Below, one piece after another: positions 37,430 to 46,705 of a stretch of 64,000 nt of DNA. Origin of the DNA: Mimachlamys varia. Its lineage: Eukaryota; Mollusca; Bivalvia; Pectinida; Pectinidae. The notes below the pieces were generated by a model. It saw only the letters and a list, made by a program, of their open reading frames with translations. It was not told the origin of the DNA and did no database searches. Every line of letters starts with the position of its first letter. Position 1 is the first letter of the stretch. A program made the translations under genes and the position numbers. The stretch is taken from NCBI GenBank assembly GCA_947623455.1, contig OX392527.1, forward strand, positions 51,504,401 to 51,568,400, in the 5' to 3' direction.

Positions 37430-38065
37430 GCAGTTCTTCGGGCAACACTTGAGGGTAGTCATTAGGGCAGCATGGAGGAAAGTGTGAGGGCAACAAATGA
37501 GGGTAGTCATAAGGGCAGCATAGAGGAGATTGTGAGGGCAATATATGAGGGTAGTCATAAGGGCAGCATGAAGGAGAGTGTGAGGGCAACAAATGAGGGT
37601 AGTCATAAGGGCAGCATGGAGGAGAGTGTGAGGGCAACATATGAGGGTAGCTATAAGGGCAGCATGGAGGAAAGTGTGAGGGCAACATATGAGGGTAGTC
37701 ATAAGGGCAGCATGGGGGAAAGTGTGAGGGCAGCATATGAGGGTAGTCTTAAGGGCAGCATGGAGGAGAGTGTGAGGGCAACATATGAGGGTAGTCATAA
37801 GGGCAGCATGGAGGAGAGTGTGAGGGCAACATATGAGGGTAGTCATAAGGGCAGCATGGAGGAGAGTGTGAGGGCAACATATGAGGGTTGTCATAAGGGC
37901 AGCATGGAAGAAAGTGTGAGGGCAGCATATGAGGGTAGCCATAAGGACAGAATGGAGTGTGTGAGGGCAACATATAAGGGTAGTCATAAGGGCAGCATGG
38001 AGGAAAGTGTGAGGGCAACATATGAGGGAAGTTGTAAGGAAAACATATAGGGGTAGTCATAAGGG
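37430..38065 (+). repeat. 48-bp minisatellite, about 13 copies
   Basis: The unit is AGGGCAGCATGGAGGAGAGT plus GTGAGGGCAACATATGAGGG and TAGTCATA (48 bp). Divisibility by three keeps frames open on both strands (192 and 221 codons, with 16-residue periods such as SMEESVRATYEGSHKG). With no splice signals and no non-repeat coding flank, these are not called as genes. Confidence 0.95.
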
Positions 38066-38420
38066 CAGCATTATTAGGGAAATGAAAGGGGACTATTTGT
38101 TAGGGCAACATGAAAAAAATTAAGAGGGCAACTAATGAGGGTATTTGTAAGCGCAAGATACAAGAAGTGTGGGTTTGGGCGCAATATACACAGAGAATGT
38201 GTGGGTTTGAGGGAAACATACAGGGAGGATGTGTTGGTTTGAGGACAACATACCTGTGAGGAGGATGTGTGGGTTTGAGGGCAACATACAGGGAGGATGT
38301 GTGGGTTTGAGGACAACATACCTGTGAGGAGGATGTGTGGGCAATATAACAAGAGGTTGTGTGGGTTTGAGGGCAACATACAGGGAGGATGTGTGATTTA
38401 CATGTAGGAAGCTGGGAAAG
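38066..38420 (+). repeat. Related degenerate array based on GAGGATGTGTGGGTTTGAGG
   Basis: It continues from the 48-bp array but uses a different unit, GAGGATGTGTGGGTTTGAGG plus GCAACATACAGG, with lengths of about 32 to 55 bp and about six copies. The shared GAGGGCAACATA suggests descent from the neighbouring array. Confidence 0.85.
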
Positions 38421-39254
38421 GTGGGTGGGTTACACATGAATTTGCCATTCATTAAGTGGGTCGGTCAGGCAATGAGAAACATATTCCATTATCTGAACTG
38501 GATGTCAATCAGGGCTTCATGGACCATTTCTCACAGGTCAGAGGTGAGGAAAAGAAGAGTTCTGAAATTCTGTTTTCCTGTTTTTATCAGAATTTAATAG
38601 CTAAATAGAAAACATATCTGGTTTCACTGAGAAAAACTATCCCACCATATAACACCAGACCTCCATGTAACAGTCATTCAGACCAAATCTACTACTTGAA
38701 GAAATAAACTGCCTTTCCACTTTAAAATATTTAACATTTCACATTGAACAGATCTAGTTATCTACATAAATTCTTAAAAAAATTGCCACCTGTTGTTTTA
38801 GAAACTTATCATATATATCACCAATTAACTTGTCCACTCCTACCTATCTATAGTGGACTTGCCCATTCTTTTGACTTGGTACAGTCCAAATATGACTATA
38901 GGGGTGACAGGTAATAACACCTGTATCTCCCTAGGTAACCAAGGTAACCAGTACATATCTCCACATGTTATATCAACACAGAGACTGTTATTGCTTCCAT
39001 AAAAATATTATTATAACTTGAAACTCTGAGGGATTATTTATTCTTGAATTACGTTTCTATCTGATGATACTAGCACTTCAACTTGAAACATTAATTGTCG
39101 GTATGGTTTGTGAAATCAAAACCAGTAGGACTCCATCAAACGCAACTCATATGATTCAAGAGGTGAAGACATGTATCACTCAAAATTTTGATTCTTGAGA
39201 CGATTCTATAACGACATTACTGAATGAAACCAGAGGTTTGGTTTGATTGTTTTT
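38421..39254. other. Intronic sequence, nothing recognised
   Basis: AT-rich sequence without arrays or exons. Confidence 0.5.
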
Positions 39255-39256
39255 TA

Positions 39257-39649
39257 AGGACCCAGTATACATAATGTTCGGCAAAACTTGAAGCGAATAT
39301 CAAGTCTAATAACTTTTTATATTTATAGATTTGGTTAAGATTAAGTGATATCAGCAATATTTAAGTTGAATTCTTACGTGGTTACCGGTACTGCAGCAGT
39401 TGAAACTCGGTATTTGTAAACACGCGTCCATTTTGAACTGTCTTCTAACTTCAGCTTGTTGTTGAAGTGGGCCCCACCTGAATTATTTTCAATTCTTTGG
39501 ATTTTTCTGTCAAGAGTTCCTTGTTAGTTATCACTCAGGTTTACTTAGTTTTAGACTTATTTTTGCATGGTTATCAACTGGATTTTTTTCATAATTATTC
39601 AGAATCACGAAAAATTTCCTGAAGTTACCTGTTTGTATATTGGGACTTT
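39257..39649 (-). mobile_element. TA-flanked MITE, diverged copy of 60831-61151
   Basis: In inverted orientation this shares GGTTACCGGTACTGCAGCAG, ACTCAGGTTTACTTAGTTTT, ATGGTTATCAACTGGATTTT and TATTGGGACTTTA with the 60.8-kb element. The left end AGGACCCAGTATACATAATG and right end GTATATTGGGACTT fit the same terminal repeats. It is about 70 bp longer than the other copy, with an extra segment around GTGGGCCCCACCTGAATTA. Confidence 0.82.
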
Positions 39650-39800
39650 AAGACTTGCCAGGTTTTGGCAATGGAGGAAAGCTGGAGTTCCTGGAGAAAA
39701 ACCACCGACCTACAGCCAGTACCTGGCTCATGTAACCGCGAACTTACGACCCAGATGTGAAGGGCTAGTGGAAACAGTGTCAGACCCCTCAATCACTTAG
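39650..39800 (-). mobile_element. Degenerate SINE copy (family of 50808-51027)
   Basis: Plus-strand text TTGCCAGGTTTTGGCAATGG, GTTCCTGGAGAAAAACCACC and CCTACAGCCAGTACCTGGC follows the 50.8-kb SINE closely, then decays through its tRNA-like head (AACTTACGACCCAGATGTGA). It directly abuts the MITE at 39257-39649. The plus-strand 77-codon ORF here is repeat sequence. Confidence 0.75.
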
Positions 39801-41460
39801 ACAGAATGATCCAGAGAAACCATTTGTTTGATTTGTAAGATTATTAAAATGAAGATTTCTACAAGTACAACTTAAAAGATGAAAACTTGAATTGACAAGA
39901 GGACACTAAATTTAAGATTTGAAATATGAATGTCCTTTAGGTCTCAAGATGTGATGATTTGGACTTCTGAGATTACGAAAACTTGTATGATTTGAGAGAT
40001 TGTAACTTGTGTCTTTTCAGAGATTAAAACACTGGGATGACGTAAAAAATAGTTTGTTATTGTACAACTGTAGAATATTAAAATGCAAAATTAAATCCTT
40101 CATTTTTCATACAGTGAAAGTGTTTTTTTGGGGTTTTTTTGCGTGTTGAAATGTTTGCTTTTATTCTTTGACTTAATAGTTCTGAAATCTATACACATAC
40201 ATATTGTATTCTATGTAATATGTTGACATTTTCCTTCTAATAAAATCACTCAAACTGGTTTACGCGACCAATTTCATATCACAAAATATTCCATTTTTAC
40301 AGTAGACAGATCACTCTTTAAATAGGTACATAGAAAAATTATCAGTTTGGCGGGAGACTGGCACTGATTTGAGGGGAGACAAGAAGAGAACCCTGTACAT
40401 ATTTCCAAAATTCCAACCAATTTTAAAAACATTAAGATTAGAAATGTGATACTGAACAGTTGAGACAGTTTTATTATTAAATTAGATTAAAGACAGAGAA
40501 AATTCAATTGTAATAATAAACGATTTTACATTTAATTTCAGCGGAGGCTGTGTTATAGCCAAGAGACCCGAGAAACAGAAATAAGGAAAGGGGGAAGAGA
40601 GGGGGGAGGGGGAAGGGGAGAGGCGGAAGGGAAGAGGGGATGATACACAGCAGTGATAACCTATACTAGATACCATGGACTGCATCTTTATCTCTATCCC
40701 CTCCACCTTACCACCCCCAACCTTCAGTACACACACTTCAGCAGTAGCTCTACACCACATACACCTCCCTACATCACTGGGTGTGTAAACAGTATCTGGG
40801 ATTAACATAAATCCTTGATCCTGTCACAGTGACCTAACTGAAGGTTACCCAAGGACAAACCCTTGGACACAATGTCCTCTACACTCACCAGTTAAGGACA
40901 ATACCTGTATGACTTTGTGTACCGTGATCCCTAACCAAACATTTTAAACATTACAGTGACCTCTCGTCTGATCATAATGGTTGATTGTGTGAGGCTGTAA
41001 ACAATTTGGTGCCATTTTCAAAATACTGTTTTTTAAGTACCATTTGTATTATGATGTTTTTAGAATATTTAGAACAACAAGTACATTTTTAAGGGGCGTA
41101 CAATTGTTAAGTATCCAAAACAAACAGCATTTAGCAAACTTTATTTCAACATTTGCAAAGCCAACGCAATGGAAACCATTCAGATTAGCTTGGAGGATAG
41201 TATTCCATAATCCTTGAACGATTTTTATCAAATTCACTAGCAGTAATGTAATGATGACAGCATTTATATAGAATTGAATAAAGAAAGCATAAAAAAAGAA
41301 AAATTACACTTTCCATTGTGAATACATCATTCCACAAGATACTGTGGATCCCTAGAAATCTGCTACAACCTGTAGTCAGGGCTAGTGTATGGAAATTTCT
41401 TTGCTGTGATTATGGTAAAAGTGAATAAGCGTCATCATGTGTATAGTTATATATAGTTTG
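39801..41460. other. Intronic sequence with a polypurine tract
   Basis: A G/A-only tract lies at about 40580-40640 (GGGGGGAGGGGGAAGGGGAG and surroundings), interrupted by few pyrimidines. The rest is AT-rich with no gene. Confidence 0.5.
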
Positions 41461-41868
41461 GTTTTTTTTTTACATCCTATTAACATCCAGGGTCATTTAA
41501 GGACGTGCCAGGTTTTAGAGGTCGAGGAAAGCCCCGGCATTTGTGTTGTATCCTTTAGCAAGATATTTTACTCTGCTTGTTCCAGTCTACTCAGCTGTAA
41601 ATGAGTACACGGTTGGGTAGTGCTAGAAATTGTAGAATGCTAACTGTGAGTGCCGAAATGGCAGCACCCGTTGTATGCTTGCCCAGGAAGTTGAGAACGA
41701 TATTGGCTGGTTGCTAAGGCCCTATAACCATGGATAATAATTTGTGAACAGCTTTGGGGCAGCCCTTAAGGTTGTGATAAAGCGGTATATTATAAGAACC
41801 TCGAATTATTATTATATTATTGGAGGGCTTGTGGTAGACTGTCCGGACAACTTAACCACTTGGCCTCT
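41461..41868 (-). mobile_element. SINE (50.8-kb family) interrupted by another SINE
   Basis: The left part (41461-41533) is ATCCTATTAACATCCAGGGT, CATTTAAGGACGTGCCAGGT and GAGGTCGAGGAAAGCC. The right part (41822-41868) is GGAGGGCTTGTGGTAGACTG followed by CTTAACCACTTGGCC, the inverted A-box end of the same family. Between them sits a SINE of the 2657 family (separate entry). The block ends about 36 bp from the donor edge of the CASKIN exon 41905-42013. Confidence 0.8.
41535..41821 (+). mobile_element. 5'-truncated SINE copy (family of 2657-3006)
   Basis: It starts GGCATTTGTGTTGTATCC, includes ACTCTGCTTGTTCCAGTCTA and GAGAACGATATTGGCTGG, and ends TATAAGAACCTCGAATTATT with an ATT tail. It appears nested in another SINE. 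Confidence 0.88.
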
Positions 41869-41904
41869 CATGTGATAAAGATATCTTGACTTTGACAGAC
41901 TTAC

Positions 41905-42013
41905 ATCCAGTAGTAGTTTGACGACTTCTGTTTTGCCACACAGTGCCGCCTCGTGTAGACATGTCCCCCGCAGCGTGGATCTGTTGATGTTGACACCTGC
42001 TTGCAGTAATAAC
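41905..42013 (-). CDS. CASKIN: CASKIN exon: ankyrin repeats 5 (end) and 6
   Basis: This is a 109-nt exon with acceptor gttttgtag|G and donor GAT|GTAAGT. The first G completes the split Arg codon, so the protein reads [20 protein letters not shown] across the junction. It continues [20 protein letters not shown] and ends in phase 0. The string LHEAALxGKTEVVxLLL is a hallmark of the sixth ankyrin repeat of CASKIN. A nested pair of SINE-type repeats sits only about 40 bp past the donor (41461-41868). A 145-bp tandem array lies about 80 bp beyond the acceptor. This short exon is therefore hemmed in by repeats on both sides while its splice sites remain intact. Confidence 0.95.
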
Positions 42014-42089
42014 CTACAAAACAAAGATAGGACATAGGTCAAGGTCACCATTGATATCAAGGGTATAGACCAATGTCAACATTGCCATA

Positions 42090-42570
42090 AAGGCTATAGG
42101 TCAAGGGTTCATTCATTTGAATATACTTCGTAGCTCTTAACCCCAGTATGCTATGGCTCAATATCAGGACCCCGGGCCCTTTATGTTTTGAGAAGAAAAT
42201 GTTTGAAGATTTTCAACACATTTGACCCCCGTGGTCTAGAAAAAAGGTCCTGGTCATTCATTTGAACAAACTTGGTAGCCCTTCATCCCAGCATGCTACA
42301 GGCCAAATATCAGTATCCTGGGTTTTCCTGTTATTTAGAAGAAGCTGTTTGAAGATTTTAACAGTTTTGACACCTTTGAACTTGAAAGTAGGTCAAGGTC
42401 ATTTAATTGAATGAAGCTAGTTGCCCTCAGCCCAGCATGCTATATGCCCAATATCAGTCACCTGGCCTTTTAGTTCAAAGAAAAAATTGTTTTTGAGAGA
42501 TTTTGAACACATTTGACCCATGATATTAAAAACAGTTCAAGGTCATTTATTGGAAAAACTAGAACTGTAA
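42090..42570 (+). repeat. 145-bp tandem repeat, 3-4 copies
   Basis: GGTCAAGGTCATTCATTTGA, CAGCATGCTA, AATATCAGTA and TTTTGAACACATTTGACCC recur with the core at 42101, 42248, 42393 and 42537 (spacing 144 to 147 bp). A further isolated piece lies at 42825-42900. It starts within 80 bp of the exon 41905-42013 acceptor. Confidence 0.85.
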
Positions 42571-43965
42571 GCCAATGACTAACTTATACACCCGCCCCCA
42601 CCTTTACAATAAAAATTTTAATGATGCAACGTTGATGATGAACACATTTTAATCTGTGATGCATCTATACCTCATTCCCGTGTAGTTTCATTGAAATTTG
42701 ATCACAGGTTTTGGAACATTTTTCCAGCAAAAAAATTTCTTCGCAAAATAATTTGCATGCACATTTACACTGGGTCCCTAACATTTCTGTGTAGTTTCAC
42801 TTGAATCAGCTGACAGGTATAAACATGGTAGCTCTTTTACCCAGCATACTACAGGCCAAATATCTTTTAACATATTTGACCCCTGTGACCTTTAAAGCAG
42901 ATGAAAATAATTCATGTGAATAAATGTGGAAGCATTTCATCTCAGCATGATGCAGTCTTACCAGTTATTATATATGACACCATCAACATACACTTGAATT
43001 TTTAGTTTCCATATTATTGTAACCAAACCTAGATGACACAACGACCTTCACATGTCATTATAGAAATGTTGATTTTACACCTAGCTTGTCAAGTTATAGA
43101 ACTGTCTACAGACAGACAGAAGTACAGTTGCACTTTAAAAACATTTTCATCATTTACACTATAGCTGGGAACAACACTAATGTAAGTAATCAATTTATCA
43201 AACTATCAGTTATAATTTTATCAATATAATCAATCAAATGTACAATCAATCAGCTGTTTAAATTTGATATAAATCAAATCCCTGGATTTCTACTACACAA
43301 ATAGGTTCACACATTCCTACATGCTAAACCCTTCATATAACAGTACTTATGTACAGGGCTGTAGCTAAATTAACACACGTGCCAGTCTAAAGTCTACACA
43401 CCTGCCACCTAATCGATAACGATCTAATACACAGGTGCTACAGCTTAATTGATTGACCCTGTAGATTTTTACCTGTAATCAGATTAGGACAGGTAAAACA
43501 CTACTCAACACTAACATAATTTACTACACTACAATAGCCCTTTTCACCTGGACTCATTCTCAAGTACCTAGTTGGGCATGTAATCACAGGTGTTCATTGC
43601 CGCAAAGACAATGTACAGCACATAAACTTCTCGTAATGTATCAACCTTATTCAAATAAGCCAGAACTACAGAAAAAAAAAATCAAATTAATTAATTGCAA
43701 GAAAAAAAACTTGAATGTCTGTGAGTCACCTCAAAAATGCTTCATCATTATGTACTTCTTCATGGATCACATTGACGAATGTTTTTACATGATACAAGGG
43801 GGATAACTCTTACAGTCATATGCTATGTTCTAGTTCACAGCAAAATTTGGCTCTTAAATGTTCCTTTGATTTAGGGGAGGTTAACATATGAAAAATTCAG
43901 TGCAGTGAGACATTTGTTAAAATTTATGATTTACATAAGTTATAATTTTTGTATGATATACAAAA
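42571..43965. other. Intronic sequence, nothing recognised
   Basis: Apart from the isolated repeat piece at 42825-42900 and one GGGGGATAACTC motif at 43798, nothing is seen. Confidence 0.5.
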
Positions 43966-43969
43966 TATT

Positions 43970-44070
43970 AAACTTGTGTGAATATGTGAAATATAAAATT
44001 TCTGTGAATATGCGAAATTTTTAACTTGTGTGAATATGCGAAATTTTTAACTTGTGTGAATATGTGAAAT
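43970..44070 (+). repeat. Short tandem repeat, about 29 bp, 3-4 copies
   Basis: AACTTGTGTGAATATGYGAA plus ATTTTT recurs. The last copy runs into unique sequence about 250 bp from the exon at 44329. Confidence 0.85.
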
Positions 44071-44328
44071 AGGTATTTAACAAGTAATAAATGTAAGATT
44101 TACTGTATTTTAAAAGACATGCTTATTTCAATGTAACCGTCTAACAAAGTTAACTAACTATTAACCAAACTCATTATAACCACAAACTTAACACCTGACA
44201 CAGTTGCATTCCATATATATTTTATATCATTGCGTATACTGTAATTTATTCGCAGTCAGAGTTTACTAAGATCAAGAAGGGAGAGGTGTAAATATATCAG
44301 TGTGGACATTGTTGGTCTATAGACTCAC

Positions 44329-44555
44329 CTGATGATTTCTATGTGTCCGTTCTTCGCGGCCAGATGTAAACAGGTGGTGCGATTGTTGTCGATCATATCG
44401 CTTGGTGATTCTGCGAGAAGTCCGGCACAAAGATTACTCCTAAGAAGTAGATCCACAACTCGATATCGTCCAAACTCGCAGGCCAGGTCCAACGGCGTCT
44501 TCCATTCCTTGTTTACGATGGTAGGGTTAGCATGGTGCAGAAGTAACAGGTTAAC
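44329..44555 (-). CDS. CASKIN: CASKIN exon: ankyrin repeats 3 (end), 4 and 5
   Basis: This is the largest exon here at 227 nt, with acceptor tttttcag|GTT and donor CATCAG|GTGAGT. It begins in phase 0 and holds 75 codons plus two bases of an Arg codon. The peptide runs [18 protein letters not shown], then [20 protein letters not shown], then [20 protein letters not shown], then [17 protein letters not shown]. The segment [11 protein letters not shown] followed by NLCAGLL and a longer insert before [11 protein letters not shown] is the CASKIN pattern (in vertebrates [11 protein letters not shown], then HLCVALLEG, then [11 protein letters not shown]). The insert with [10 protein letters not shown] marks the extended loop between repeats 4 and 5. 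The exon is visibly richer in G+C than its flanks. Confidence 0.95.
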
Positions 44556-44728
44556 CTGAAAAATTACAAAATCATATCATGATTATGTGGTTTGTAATAC
44601 GAACAAGTCTTGCTATGGAAATATCACAAGTTGTTTTCCTTTGTTACTTGAAAATGTTGGCCATCGTACTGTGGTACAACTTTTATTTTGAAGTTCCATC
44701 CTGACAACAAGAATTACGCGTAATTATA

Positions 44729-45401
44729 TGTGTCGCCTTTCCCGCTTTGTCAATAGTGATAGTGTTCGTAGAGTCATAATTCACCTATATACCAAATTTG
44801 ATTGAAATTGGACAATATCTAAATTTCGACCAATCAGTGGCAAGGAAATGGCGGCCATTTTGTTGAATCATAAAACAGAAGGTGCGATAGTGTACATTGA
44901 GTCATAATACACCTACATATCAAGTTTGGTTGATGTAGCTTTTATACTTAGTCAGAAACAGCATAATATGCAAGAGCTAAACGCAAAACTTTAACGTTGT
45001 AATTCCAGAAATTTGAGATTTTTACCCCAAAAAAGGAGAAATCCAGGATTTTTTTTAGCCCAGTAGGCTCTACTACCCATGCTTCATCTATGATTGAAGT
45101 TTGGTTGATGTAGCTTTTATACTTAGTCAGAAACAGCATAATATGCAAGAGCTAAACGCAAAACTTTAACGTTGTAATTCCAGAAATTTGAGATTTTTAC
45201 CCCAAAAAAGCAGAAATCCAGGATTTTTTTTTAACCCAGTAGGCTCTACTACCCATGCTACATCTATGATTGAAGTTTGGTTGATGTAACTTTGTCAGAA
45301 ACAGAGCTAAATGCAAAACTTTAACATTTTTGACGCCGCCGTCGCCGTCAGAAAAGTAACCCCTATGTGCCGCCTTTCCGACATCCGTCGGAGGCGACAC
45401 A
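44729..45401. mobile_element. Inverted-repeat element with TGTGTCGCC ends and internal duplication
   Basis: The ends TGTGTCGCC (44729-44737) and GGCGACACA (45393-45401) are perfect inverted repeats. A hairpin CCGACATCCGTCGG lies just inside the right end, next to a GACGCCGCCGTCGCCGTC run. Inside, a 175-bp segment starting TGATGTAGCTTTTATACTTA is repeated at 44931 and 45106, and starts a third time at 45282. No clear target duplication and no ORF. The plan resembles the 25.8-28.8 kb element on a smaller scale. Confidence 0.78.
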
Positions 45402-45478
45402 AAAACTATAGGTAAACAGATTATCGACAATTTACACAGTGTTTTTTTTTTGCCTTGACACACACCTTCACACAATTA

Positions 45479-45481
<3 letters not shown>

Positions 45482-45524
<43 letters not shown>

Positions 45525-45569
45525 GAAACATCACATAATTGCATCATCATCATCATCATCATCATCATC
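45482..45569 (+). repeat. ATC microsatellite, two blocks
   Basis: (ATC)n at 45482-45524 and again at 45542-45569. Both are flanked by AGAAACANCACATAATTGC, so the block itself was duplicated. Confidence 0.95.
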
Positions 45570-46515
45570 TTTAGAAACAACACATAATTGCATCATCATT
45601 ACAGTGGTCCTGTAGTTCAAGGTGATATGAACATTAACTTCATATTGTTATACAATTGAACTGCATTTATGCCTCCATAAAAATTGTGGCAATGGAAAGA
45701 GACTGGACAGGTTTTTGAAAAATTTGTCCCATTTTGTTGTTATTTAAGCCAACAGCATAACGTAAACTCAATTTCACAATAAACTGCAGGATGTTGTAGA
45801 GGGTTTGTTAAGACTAGTGCCTGTATAAGCTTTAGTGAAGCAACAGATTTTGTTTTCAACATGACATTATCTTTACATTTAGTATAGAAAGATTAGTATT
45901 TGAAAATATCAAATCAAGTGTTTATAATTGTATACACATGTTGAAAATAAATGAGTCTTAAATATCTTCAAGCCAATGGTAAGGTCATGAAAAAATTGGA
46001 TTCATTAGCTCATAAATAGGCCAGAGTATTGAAATTGCTACGTGTCAGTTTCGACATCATTACATCAGAATATCATTAAACTAATCCGACAACAGCTAGC
46101 AAAACCCACTTCTGGTGAGCTGCTTATGACTCACAGATTAATATTGCAAAAAACTAAACAATTCATACAAATCATTATCTCACAAAAATCTTAAATATTT
46201 GACAAAGAATACAACAGGTCTTTATAGCCCCATTAATCAACTCAAGATTTCTATAATAAATCTCTCATGCTCAAATATCAAGAATTATTTTTGATTATTT
46301 AACCCCCGATCTATTTGTTTCCTCCACAACAAGAATTTTTCCCTAATATAATTTATTATATTTCCCATTTTGTTCATTTTTGGTACCTTCATGTGACATC
46401 TGGAATAATTTTACACATACAGGAAATATAACAATGCCTTTCTGTCAGAGCGCTGTCAATATAAACTTTATTTATTTTACAACAATTATGAAACAAGTTA
46501 TCCAACTGATATAAA
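45570..46515. other. Intronic sequence, nothing recognised
   Basis: AT-rich, no array or exon. Confidence 0.5.
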
Positions 46516-46519
46516 TCAC

Positions 46520-46705
46520 TCTTGTTGGCCTGAATGTTAGCATGCGAGGGGTCTTTAAGTATGGGAGGAAACCGGAGTACTAGAGAAAGCCCAAGTGCCT
46601 GGGCAGGTGACCCCATACCTCTTCAAGTCCGGTCGGGGAATCAAACCCCGGCCGCCTTGGTGAAAGGCAAGTGCGTTATCAACTGCACCACCTGACTCCC
46701 CAAAA
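46520..46705 (-). mobile_element. tRNA-headed SINE, Glu-like head
   Basis: On the minus strand from about 46700, GGTGGTGCAGTTGATAACGC, then CTTTCACCAAGGCGGC, then GGGGTTTGATTCCCCG resemble tRNA-Glu(UUC) (TTTTCAC loop, GGCGGC, T arm). It is followed by a body with GGTATGGGGTCACCTGCC and ACTCCGGTTTCCTCCCATAC. The A arm and acceptor stem are degenerate. It is a SINE head, not a working tRNA. Confidence 0.72.

Noticed and set aside
37322..38060. Repeat ORFs of 192 and 221 codons on opposite strands
   Set aside because: Both come from the 48-bp array, and each is as open as the other.
46640..46705. Functional tRNA-Glu gene on the minus strand
   Set aside because: T arm and anticodon loop look good, but the acceptor and D arms are degenerate and a SINE body follows.
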